DNA of 5,189 bases, taken from NCBI GenBank assembly GCA_002281005.1, contig NCFD01000125.1, positions 1 to 5,189 on the forward strand, written 5' to 3'. The notes under the pieces are model-generated. The model was not told the DNA's origin. It was given only the letters and a program-made list of their open reading frames with translations, and ran no database searches. Source of the DNA: Acidocella sp. 35-58-6. Lineage in GTDB: Bacteria; Pseudomonadota; Alphaproteobacteria; Acetobacterales; Acetobacteraceae. Below are positions 1 to 5,189 of the stretch, in pieces (position 1 is the stretch's first letter; the number at the start of each line of letters is the position of its first letter). The position numbers and the translations under genes are program-made.

Positions 1-1
1 C

Positions 2-268
2 ACCCGAATCATCATCGCGGATGTCTCGATGAGCCTCGATAACGTGCTGGCGGTGGCGGGTGCCGCGCATGGCCACCCAGCGCTGCTGGTTGCGGGCCTG
101 ATCGTCTCGGTCGCGTTGATGGGCTTTGCCGCCACCCTGGTTGCACGATTATTACAGCGCTTCCGCTGGCTGACCTGGGTTGGGCTCTCAATCGTCCTAT
201 ATGTATCCTTAACCATGATCTACCAAGGCTCCTTTGAGGTTCTTCATCACGCTGTGCTGCCGGCATGA
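2..268 (+). CDS. TerC/YjbE-family integral membrane protein, C-terminal fragment (5' end outside window)
   Basis: This is the C-terminal ~88 residues of a membrane protein; the reading frame is open to the window edge and no genuine start is visible. An ATG at 29 lies inside the conserved core and is not the start. The visible part begins with a hydrophobic helix containing ADVSMSLDNVLAVAGAA. The D-x-x-x-S-x-D-N pattern in it is the hallmark of TerC and YjbE-type proteins, where the acidic and Asn residues are thought to bind a metal ion. Two further hydrophobic segments follow, separated by a short basic loop (ARLLQRFR), and the protein ends shortly after the last helix. Family members are implicated in manganese or other metal export and in tellurite resistance; the substrate here is unknown. 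The stop codon overlaps the start of the STAS-MlaE gene by 4 nt (ATGA), so the two are probably co-translated. Family assignment is fairly firm, specific function is not. Confidence 0.85.
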   Translation, partial: TRIIIADVSMSLDNVLAVAGAAHGHPALLVAGLIVSVALMGFAATLVARLLQRFRWLTWVGLSIVLYVSLTMIYQGSFEVLHHAVLPA

Positions 269-1365
269 GCAATGCTGCGCTGCATCAAAACGGGGATGTT
301 CTGGCGTTCTCGGGCGACCTGGTGGCGAAGAATGTGGGGGGCATATGGAAATCATCGATCGCCGCCGCCAAGCGAGCCCAGGCCGCTACCCTCACCATTG
401 ATATCTCAGGCTGTCCCGTGATCGACACCGCCGGTGCGACCTTGCTGCTGACCATGGAGCGGACGCATGGCGGGGACATGCACCTGCAAGGGGCTGAAAC
501 GCAGGGTACGGCGCTGCTCGCGCAGTTGCGTAAAATCATTCCGCCACCTCTCACCCGCCAGGAGGAACAGCGCGCCGCCCGTGAAGCCGCCCGCGAGGCG
601 AGGGCGCCGACAGCGCTGGAAAACCTTAAAATCCGGATTGCGTTTTTTGGTGAAACCATCGTTGCTTTACTGGCTTTACCGGCAAAATTGCGGTACCTGC
701 GTGGCTCGAATTTTGCCCACATCGCCGATAATGCCGGCCTCAAAGCTTTGCCGCTGGTGGTGATGCTGGGCTTTCTCATCGGGATGATTCTAGCCTTCCA
801 GTCAGCCATCCCCATGCAGCAATTCGGCGCGGATTTGTATGTGGCTGATCTAGTGGCATTGTCCTTGTTCCGCGAACTTGGTCCGCTGCTGGTGTCGGTG
901 ATCCTGGCAGGGCGCACCGGCTCGGCGTTTGCGGCGGAACTAGGCACCATGCAGGTAAATGAGGAAATCGCCGCCCTCACCACAATGGGGATCGACCCCG
1001 AAACGATGCTGGTGCTGCCGCGCGTGGCGGCGGCCGTGCTGGTGATGCCGGCCCTGGTGGTGGCGATGGATGTTTCAGGTCTCATTGGCATGGGCGTGGT
1101 GCTGATGGTGTTTGGCTTCCCCGCGTCTGCGATCATCGGGCAAATTACGTTTGCTGCCGGACCATCGGATTTTCTGCTAGGTCTGTTCAAGGCCATGGTG
1201 TTCGCCGCCGCTGTCGCCATGATCGGCTGTCGCTCGGGCCTGACCGCTGGCAATGGCCCACGCGCGGTGGGTGAGGCTGCTACCTCAGCCGTGGTCGGCG
1301 GCATCGTGGCCACCGTGCTGCTCGATGGTTTATTTGCCGTGCTGTTTTACCGGTTGGGCCTATAA
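265..1365 (+). CDS. mlaE: MlaE-type ABC transporter permease with N-terminal STAS domain
   Basis: A 366-aa inner-membrane permease of an MCE-type lipid ABC transporter. Residues about 5-92 form a STAS domain with the motif D54-T55-A56-G57, resembling the separate MlaB protein of enterobacteria. A charged Ala/Arg/Glu-rich helical linker follows at about 98-114. The MlaE domain covers about 120-366, with several hydrophobic helices and the family signature FRELGPLL at 202-209, then AGRTGSAFAAELGTMQVNEE at 215-234, the region that couples to the ATPase. In the family, MlaE forms a dimer carrying phospholipids between the MCE ring and the cytoplasmic side. The fused STAS domain would supply the MlaB role of stabilising or regulating MlaF. 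The start ATG overlaps the TerC stop by 4 nt, no strong Shine-Dalgarno sequence is visible, and coupling is likely. The stop shares one base with the mlaF start (TAATG). Confidence 0.95.
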   Translation: MSNAALHQNGDVLAFSGDLVAKNVGGIWKSSIAAAKRAQAATLTIDISGCPVIDTAGATLLLTMERTHGGDMHLQGAETQGTALLAQLRKIIPPPLTRQEEQRAAREAAREARAPTALENLKIRIAFFGETIVALLALPAKLRYLRGSNFAHIADNAGLKALPLVVMLGFLIGMILAFQSAIPMQQFGADLYVADLVALSLFRELGPLLVSVILAGRTGSAFAAELGTMQVNEEIAALTTMGIDPETMLVLPRVAAAVLVMPALVVAMDVSGLIGMGVVLMVFGFPASAIIGQITFAAGPSDFLLGLFKAMVFAAAVAMIGCRSGLTAGNGPRAVGEAATSAVVGGIVATVLLDGLFAVLFYRLGL

Positions 1366-2099
1366 TGGCCTGCATCATTCAGGTTGATGATGTTGCACAA
1401 CAGTTTGGTGACCGGGTAATTTTTAAAAATGTCAGCTTTACTGTGGACGAACGAGAAATTTTCGTTATCCTGGGTGGCTCGGGCTGCGGCAAATCAACCT
1501 TGCTCAAACAAATGATCGGCCTGCTCCCCCCAAAAGCGGGCCGGATCAGCGTTTGCGGTCATGATGTCACGACTGAAACTGAAGCGGTCCGGCGCAACAT
1601 CGGCGTGATGTTTCAATCAGGTGCTTTATTCGGTTCGATGAATTTGCTCGACAACGTAACATTGGCAATGGCTGTATTCACCGACCTCCCCGCCGCGGCG
1701 CGTAATGAGATTGCCCGGATGAAACTTGCCATGGTGGGGCTGACCGATGCGGCGCTTCGTCTTCCCGCTGAAATTTCCGGTGGTATGGCGAAGCGAGCTG
1801 CTATCGCCCGCGCCCTGGCGCTCGACCCGCCGGTATTGTTTCTCGACGAGCCTTCCGCCGGGTTAGACCCGATCACATCAGCGGGTCTTGATGAGCTGAT
1901 CCTTGAGTTGCGTGAAACACTGGGTGCTACTTTTGTCGTTGTAACGCACGAGTTGCAATCAATTCTTGCGATATCAGACCGTTGCGTGATGCTGGACCGC
2001 GAAGCTCAGGGGATGATTGCGATGGGCAAGCCAAAAGACCTGCAAGCCCATTCCGACATCCAAATGGTACGGGCGTTTTTTAACCGGGAGAGTGTGTGA
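1365..2099 (+). CDS. mlaF: MlaF-type ABC transporter ATP-binding protein
   Basis: A complete 244-aa nucleotide-binding subunit that powers the MlaE permease from the cytoplasmic face. All ABC motifs are visible and intact: Walker A GGSGCGKST at 37-45, Q-loop glutamine at about 84, signature SGGMAKRAAIARA at 138-150, Walker B LFLDEP at 158-163, D-loop SAGLDP at 164-169, and switch histidine in VVTHEL at about 195. The SGGMAKR form of the signature is typical of the MlaF/Mkl group that works with MCE proteins, and the length is normal. The C-terminal end (RAFFNRES) fits the family, where the last residues contact the partner ATPase or the STAS protein. The start ATG overlaps the mlaE stop by 1 nt, and the TGA overlaps the mlaD start by 1 nt, so translation is probably coupled on both sides. 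Confidence 0.96.
   Translation: MACIIQVDDVAQQFGDRVIFKNVSFTVDEREIFVILGGSGCGKSTLLKQMIGLLPPKAGRISVCGHDVTTETEAVRRNIGVMFQSGALFGSMNLLDNVTLAMAVFTDLPAAARNEIARMKLAMVGLTDAALRLPAEISGGMAKRAAIARALALDPPVLFLDEPSAGLDPITSAGLDELILELRETLGATFVVVTHELQSILAISDRCVMLDREAQGMIAMGKPKDLQAHSDIQMVRAFFNRESV
2086..2090 (+). promoter_or_regulatory. Ribosome binding site for mlaD
   Basis: GGGAG lies inside the 3' end of mlaF, 8 nt before the ATG at 2099. This spacing supports the ATG at 2099 over the GTG one codon upstream at 2096. Confidence 0.55.
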
Positions 2100-3091
2100 T
2101 GGATAATAAACGAGCCGCATTCCGGGTCGGGCTATTCACGCTGGCGGGCATCGCATCGCTCCTGGCGCTGGTGTTTTTTCTCTCCGGGTCCGCACTGCAT
2201 CCGGGCATTCCGTTCGAAACCTATTTCCAGGAGTCGGTGCAAGGGCTTGATGTCGGTACTGAGGTGAAATTTCGTGGTGTGACAATTGGGAAGGTCACTG
2301 ATGTCGGGTTGGTAACCGCTGAATATCCGCCGGACAATATTAAGGATGAAAATCAAAAGGTTTACCAACTGGTGGTGGTGCGGTTTCGGGTTGATCCGAA
2401 AAAGCTCGGCCATGTCGATGATATTCAACAAGCCGTCAACCGCGGCTTGCGGGTACAAATAGCACCGCAAGGCATCACCGGGCTGGCTTACGTGGAGCTG
2501 AGCTTCGTGAACCCGCAACAATATCCGGTCACGCCAGTTCCGTGGACACCTGATAGTACGGTCATCCCCTCAATGCCCAGCACGCTGACCCAGGTGCAGG
2601 ATGCCATTGAAAATCTGATGTCGTCATTAAGCAAGGTCGATGCTGGAAAAATTGTGACGCAGTTCAGTGATTTACTTGCGACGCTGGACCAAGAGGTGAC
2701 CAGTGGTGATGCGCATCAGGCCATTGCCAACGCCAATATATTGCTCAACAATTTGAATACCGCCGTTAATAAAGCTGACTTACCGGCGACCTCAGCATCG
2801 ATACGTAATTTGGCGGGGGGACCACAAACAACCCAGATCCTCGCGCAACTCAACCAAACCACAGCACAGCTCAGCAAGGTCAGCGCCGAGCTTCCGGCTT
2901 TGGTGGCGCAGAGCCAGGCCACCATCAATCAAGCCGATGAAACCACCGCCGACCTGCAAGCCTCCCTTGGTCCGATTTTGCAGGATTTGAAAACCACCAC
3001 AGCCAATCTGCGCGAACTTACCGATAGCCTGAAACACAACCCAGCACAGGTGCTTGATGGTGCCGCCCCCCCGCCGGAAGGAGATCATTGA
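2099..3091 (+). CDS. mlaD: MlaD-type MCE-domain protein with long C-terminal helical extension
   Basis: A 330-aa membrane-anchored periplasmic substrate-binding subunit. Residues about 10-30 form the single N-terminal membrane helix after a short basic start (MDNKRAAFRVG). The MCE domain spans about 38-136. It contains GTEVKFRGVTIGKV at 53-66 and the closing QGITGLAYVEL at 124-134, both characteristic of the family. A polar stretch at about 75-88 looks like a short insertion between beta strands. After the VIPSMPSTL boundary at about 155-163, roughly 155 residues are Ala/Leu/Gln/Thr-rich and look helical, ending in ELTDSLKHNPAQVLDG, a common ending in alphaproteobacterial members. Family members form hexameric rings that receive lipid from MlaE. 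ATG at 2099 was chosen over the adjacent GTG at 2096 because it overlaps the mlaF TGA and is suitably spaced from GGGAG. The stop overlaps the lipoprotein start by 1 nt. Confidence 0.94.
   Translation: MDNKRAAFRVGLFTLAGIASLLALVFFLSGSALHPGIPFETYFQESVQGLDVGTEVKFRGVTIGKVTDVGLVTAEYPPDNIKDENQKVYQLVVVRFRVDPKKLGHVDDIQQAVNRGLRVQIAPQGITGLAYVELSFVNPQQYPVTPVPWTPDSTVIPSMPSTLTQVQDAIENLMSSLSKVDAGKIVTQFSDLLATLDQEVTSGDAHQAIANANILLNNLNTAVNKADLPATSASIRNLAGGPQTTQILAQLNQTTAQLSKVSAELPALVAQSQATINQADETTADLQASLGPILQDLKTTTANLRELTDSLKHNPAQVLDGAAPPPEGDH
3078..3085 (+). promoter_or_regulatory. Strong ribosome binding site for the auxiliary lipoprotein gene
   Basis: AAGGAGAT lies within the last codons of mlaD, 5 nt before the ATG at 3091. 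It is the best Shine-Dalgarno match in the window. It suggests the lipoprotein can be initiated efficiently in its own right as well as by coupling. Confidence 0.75.
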
Positions 3092-3696
3092 TGCGACGCC
3101 GCCTGATACTCACAGCCCCGATATTGCTGGCCGGATGTGGCTCGCTGTTACCTGCGCAAAAATACGTGCCGCAGGTCAACTGGCCATTGCAGCCGGCACC
3201 CCCTACGGTGAATCCACCCAACCCATATGGGCCGGTTCTCCTGGTGCGTGACCTTGCTGCAGGGCCTGGGCTGCAGGCGCAGGGGTTACAAACATTGCGT
3301 GCCGATGGCAGCTTGAATATTGCCTACTACAACCGCTGGGCCGTGGAACCGGCAGACGCCGCCACCGCCGCCTTGACGACCTGGGCTGAGGCGAGTGGCG
3401 TATTTTCGGCTGTGGTGGGCACCGGCACGCGCCTGACTCCGAAATTGATTGTTGAAGGGGAACTCACGGAGTTTGTCGCTGATCTCGCAACCAGTCAGGC
3501 GCGGGCGGTGTTAACTTTGGTGGTGATAGCCAACAGCGACAGCCTGACCGCTAAGTCTCACCCGCTCGCCCAGCAACGCATCATCGGTACCGCGCCGCTG
3601 CACGGCAGTGATGCCTCGGCAGAAGTTGCGGCATTGCAAGCCGCCTTGGCAAATGCGCTCACCCAGGCTGTGAGCTTGCTGACGCGGTTTGCCTGA
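3091..3696 (+). CDS. ABC-type transport auxiliary lipoprotein (PqiC-like)
   Basis: A 201-aa predicted lipoprotein. The N-terminus has MRRR, a hydrophobic stretch LILTAPILLAG and a lipobox LAGC with the lipidated cysteine at residue 16, followed by Gly and Ser rather than Asp, which favours outer-membrane sorting. The mature part contains LNIAYYNRWAVEPADA (about residues 75-90), followed by an Ala-rich helix (TTWAEASGVFSAVV). This is the typical core of the ABC_trans_aux family (PqiC and relatives). These proteins accompany MCE transporters and are thought to bind the distal end of the MCE assembly at the outer membrane. The start ATG overlaps the mlaD stop by 1 nt and follows a strong ribosome binding site; a TTG at 3088 is less likely. 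It is the last gene of the + strand operon. Family is assigned from motif recognition, not from an alignment. Confidence 0.88.
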   Translation: MRRRLILTAPILLAGCGSLLPAQKYVPQVNWPLQPAPPTVNPPNPYGPVLLVRDLAAGPGLQAQGLQTLRADGSLNIAYYNRWAVEPADAATAALTTWAEASGVFSAVVGTGTRLTPKLIVEGELTEFVADLATSQARAVLTLVVIANSDSLTAKSHPLAQQRIIGTAPLHGSDASAEVAALQAALANALTQAVSLLTRFA

Positions 3697-3700
3697 CCGC
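3657..3700. other. Two small stem-loops at the convergent gene junction (possible weak terminator)
   Basis: GCTCAC at 3657-3662 pairs with GTGAGC at 3670-3675 across a 7-nt loop. GCGGT at 3684-3688 pairs with ACCGC at 3696-3700 across another 7-nt loop, spanning the lipoprotein stop codon. Neither is followed by a T-run on either strand, so a standard intrinsic terminator is not shown. They are the only candidate termination structures found between the two convergent operons, whose stop codons are 17 bp apart. Confidence 0.22.
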
Positions 3701-3713
3701 ACCAATCAAGCCA

Positions 3714-3881
3714 TTAGCGACGCGCCAGATACGCAGCACCGCCCAGCAGGGTGACGGGCAATACCGCGCCCGCCAAAATCGCTGCAGGCGAATGCAACAA
3801 GGCCACCGCCACAAAAATACACACCCCTGCAACGCCGAGCGTGTATTTGTCGCCGAACAATGTTTTGATGAAACCCTGCAT
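3714..3881 (-). CDS. Small two-helix membrane protein (55 aa), coupled to the COG4280-like gene
   Basis: A 55-residue hydrophobic protein beginning MQGFIKTLFGDKYTLGVAG and ending AAYLARR. After an amphipathic, lightly charged N-terminus there are two hydrophobic segments, about residues 15-30 and 33-52, with a His-Ser-Pro turn between them. The basic end (ARR) suggests that it lies in the cytoplasm. The gene is supported by a GGGAG ribosome binding site at 3889-3893, 7 nt before the ATG, and by a 1-nt overlap with the stop of the upstream membrane protein gene (TAATG), which implies co-translation. I do not recognise a named family with certainty. Position and topology suggest an accessory subunit or small partner of the 238-aa membrane protein, but this is inference. 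The overlapping longer frame on the same strand (3706-3978) lacks these supports. Confidence 0.72.
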   Translation of the reverse strand: MQGFIKTLFGDKYTLGVAGVCIFVAVALLHSPAAILAGAVLPVTLLGGAAYLARR

Positions 3882-4597
3882 TATACCACTCCCGATGCCG
3901 CAGATTTAAAACGATAGAGCCGGATAAGCGCGAGACCACCGAGGGCGTAAAACGCAAATAACGCCAATAAGGATGCATCCCCGAGCGGCCATTGATAGCC
4001 GAGCGATTCCAAAACCCAGTACGTACCGAAGCTCAAAATACCTGAACCAACAGTAAATTTAATGGTATTTTCAGGGACTTTGGCAAGTGGCTTACGCGCC
4101 AGAATGCCAGCGACGCATACCACAAGCAGGGCGACGGCAGCAGCCAGTGAGGCCGCCACTGTATGATGCGTCTGCACGCCCAACGCCACCACAATCAGCC
4201 AAACCTCCAGCCCTTCAAGGAGCATACCGTTAAATGCGATCCACCAGGCAGCCCGAGCCTCATGAATATCGGCGCGGGCTCGTAACCCGGCAAATTCAGC
4301 ATCTTCATCATGGAGTTTTTTCAATCCGGCGCCTCGGGCGATGGCTTTTCCCAACCAGCGAACGCCAAACAAGGTGAGAAATACCCCGATGATAAACTGC
4401 AAGATAGTTAGGTCGTGAATCATGGTCAGGATCAAGCTGCCAATGGTGGTCAGCACAGCAAGCAGCAGCAACGCGGAGCCAGCCGCTCCCAGTGCCCGGG
4501 GCCAGCCAATGGAAAGTGCCACGGCCAGCACGATTGTATAAGCCTCCACCCATTCAACGGTAGCGGTTAGGTAAGTGGCAATCAGTGCGCCCATCAT
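3881..4597 (-). CDS. COG4280-like polytopic membrane protein with internal duplication, putative ion/metal transporter
   Basis: A 238-aa protein with about six or seven hydrophobic helices. It is built of two related halves offset by exactly 113 residues. E15-x-x-E18 in helix 1 matches E128-x-x-E131, and F68, G71, F77, G78 and W81 match F181, G184, F190, G191 and W194. A charged cytoplasmic-type loop, about 84-116, containing KKLHDEDAEF lies between them. I recognise the sequence as resembling the uncharacterised COG4280 group. EGLEVWLIV recalls the REGLE motif of FTR1-type iron permeases, and the two-repeat layout recalls FTR1 and LysE/TerC-type transporters. Transport of a cation is therefore plausible but unproven. 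Two adjacent ATGs are possible: 4597 overlaps the upstream ABC gene by 4 nt and lies 10 nt from a GGAG, while 4594 overlaps by 1 nt. The first was chosen. The stop overlaps the 55-aa gene by 1 nt. Confidence 0.82.
   Translation of the reverse strand: MMGALIATYLTATVEWVEAYTIVLAVALSIGWPRALGAAGSALLLLAVLTTIGSLILTMIHDLTILQFIIGVFLTLFGVRWLGKAIARGAGLKKLHDEDAEFAGLRARADIHEARAAWWIAFNGMLLEGLEVWLIVVALGVQTHHTVAASLAAAVALLVVCVAGILARKPLAKVPENTIKFTVGSGILSFGTYWVLESLGYQWPLGDASLLALFAFYALGGLALIRLYRFKSAASGVV
3889..3893 (-). promoter_or_regulatory. Ribosome binding site for the 55-aa protein
   Basis: GGGAG (CTCCC on the + strand) lies inside the 3' end of the upstream gene, 7 nt before the ATG whose first base is 3881. 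It decides in favour of the 55-aa reading frame as a real gene. Confidence 0.6.
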
Positions 4598-5189
4598 GGG
4601 AGTTTGTCTCCAGGTTCAGGAAATACAAATAGTTTTTCCGGGTTGATCGTAATATGGCCGGGGCCAGTTGGTACCACCTCTGGCTCAAAGCTGACCAGCG
4701 GGCGGGACACGCCGGCCACTTGCCAGCGTACCCTGAAGCGGCCTGCATCGAAATGCACTGACATCGCTTCGGCAGGAATACCTCTACCATGGGCGGCCTG
4801 TTGAATCCCGCCTTCACGCCAAAATAAACGGACGCGCGGGCTGTTGATGTTGCGGTCAACGGGGATGAGCGTCCCAGCGATATCCAGGAATTTTTCAACA
4901 GCATTGGAAGTGACCGCGATGGATACGCCGCCGGCGGCCCCGGTGAAGCGTGCGATGTAGGCTGAAGCGGGAGCGTGCCATAAATCCTGGGGTGCGCCTT
5001 GTTGGCGGATCACACCGTGTTCCAGCACAGCAACGTGGTCGGCCATGTGCCAGCAATCTTCCGGGTCGTGGCTGACCAGCAAAGCTGAAATTCCGGCATC
5101 GCGGACAGTTTCCAGCAATTCCTCGCGCAATTTATCGCGGGTCTCCATATCAAGGCTGGAAAGTGGTTCATCAAGCAATAGCAAATTGG
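4594..5189 (-). CDS. ABC transporter ATP-binding protein (Fe3+/sulfate/spermidine type), C-terminal part (5' end outside window)
   Basis: The last ~198 residues of an ATPase subunit; the frame is open to the window edge, so Walker A, Q-loop and signature motif are not visible. The fragment begins at Walker B (NLLLLDEP), followed by the D-loop SSLD and the switch histidine in LLVSHDPEDCWHMAD. It continues with the conserved VLEHGVIRQQGAP and the PASAYIARFTG boundary. This arrangement is typical of the FbpC/PotA/CysA branch of importer ATPases. About 110 further residues form a beta-rich C-terminal domain in the position of the TOBE-type regulatory region, ending FPEPGDKLP. The substrate cannot be read from this fragment; iron is favoured only weakly, from the FbpC-like wording and the neighbouring FTR1-like motif. 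Its stop overlaps the start of the downstream membrane protein gene, so the two are likely one operon. Confidence 0.9.
   Translation of the reverse strand, partial: NLLLLDEPLSSLDMETRDKLREELLETVRDAGISALLVSHDPEDCWHMADHVAVLEHGVIRQQGAPQDLWHAPASAYIARFTGAAGGVSIAVTSNAVEKFLDIAGTLIPVDRNINSPRVRLFWREGGIQQAAHGRGIPAEAMSVHFDAGRFRVRWQVAGVSRPLVSFEPEVVPTGPGHITINPEKLFVFPEPGDKLP

Noticed and set aside
29..31. ATG as the start of a small 79-aa protein
   Set aside because: The frame is open upstream to the window edge and the ATG lies inside the conserved TerC metal-binding motif, so this is a fragment of a longer gene.
285..1313. Long open frame of 342 aa on the - strand, antisense to mlaE
   Set aside because: It lies entirely opposite a clearly recognised STAS-MlaE gene and has a low-complexity Ala/Ser/Arg/Pro/Thr composition typical of an antisense shadow in GC-rich DNA. 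No domain was recognised.
2096..2098. GTG as the start codon of mlaD
   Set aside because: The next codon is ATG, which overlaps the mlaF stop in the usual TGATG form and is better spaced from GGGAG.
2132..2521. 129-aa open frame on the - strand within mlaD
   Set aside because: It overlaps the conserved MCE domain, has no recognisable motif and no convincing ribosome binding site.
3018..3251. Short open frames on both strands over the mlaD/lipoprotein boundary
   Set aside because: They are shadows of the two real genes; no motif or initiation signal supports them.
3706..3978. 90-aa open frame on the - strand across the convergent junction
   Set aside because: It overlaps both the 55-aa protein and the end of the COG4280-like gene in another frame. 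Its Cys/Gly/Arg-rich composition looks random, whereas the 55-aa frame has a ribosome binding site and a coupled start.
4554..4904. 116-aa open frame on the - strand overlapping the ABC ATPase C-terminus
   Set aside because: It is an alternative frame of a gene whose Walker B, D-loop and H-loop are clearly readable in the chosen frame.
1..5189. CRISPR arrays, tRNA/rRNA genes, insertion sequences, long direct repeats
   Set aside because: None was seen by reading both strands; the window is almost fully occupied by coupled protein genes.

Overview
The window is a densely packed bacterial chromosomal segment. It looks alphaproteobacterial, possibly Acetobacteraceae-like. This is inferred from moderately high GC, a permease with an N-terminal STAS domain, and an Mla/MCE cluster ending in an ABC-type auxiliary lipoprotein. 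No taxonomic marker gene is present, so the assignment is tentative.

Left block, + strand, about 1-3696: the 3' end of a TerC/YjbE-type membrane protein (probable metal transporter), then a complete Mla-like lipid transport operon. The operon consists of a STAS-MlaE permease, the MlaF ATPase, the MlaD MCE-domain protein with a long helical tail, and a PqiC-like auxiliary lipoprotein. Every junction overlaps by 1 or 4 nt, so the genes are almost certainly co-transcribed and translationally coupled. The expected machine is an inner-membrane ABC complex (MlaE plus MlaF with its STAS regulatory module), an MCE ring with a periplasmic helical extension (MlaD), and a lipoprotein probably at the outer membrane. 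Together they would move phospholipids or other hydrophobic substrates across the envelope. No MlaC shuttle gene is in the window.

Right block, - strand, 5189 down to 3714: the C-terminal part of an ABC-transporter ATPase of the ferric iron/sulfate/spermidine type, then a 238-aa polytopic membrane protein resembling the COG4280 group, then a 55-aa two-helix membrane protein. These genes also overlap by 1 or 4 nt. The 238-aa protein has a clear internal duplication with an exact 113-residue period and an ExxE motif in each half, as expected of a two-repeat ion transporter. A role in metal (perhaps iron) transport is an inference.

The two blocks converge, with only 17 bp between the stop codons (3697-3713). 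No tRNA, rRNA, CRISPR array, insertion sequence or clear promoter was seen. Apart from that 17-bp gap the window is essentially all coding. The most interesting items are the duplicated putative transporter with its small coupled partner, and the possible -1 slippage site joining the mlaD frame to the lipoprotein frame.
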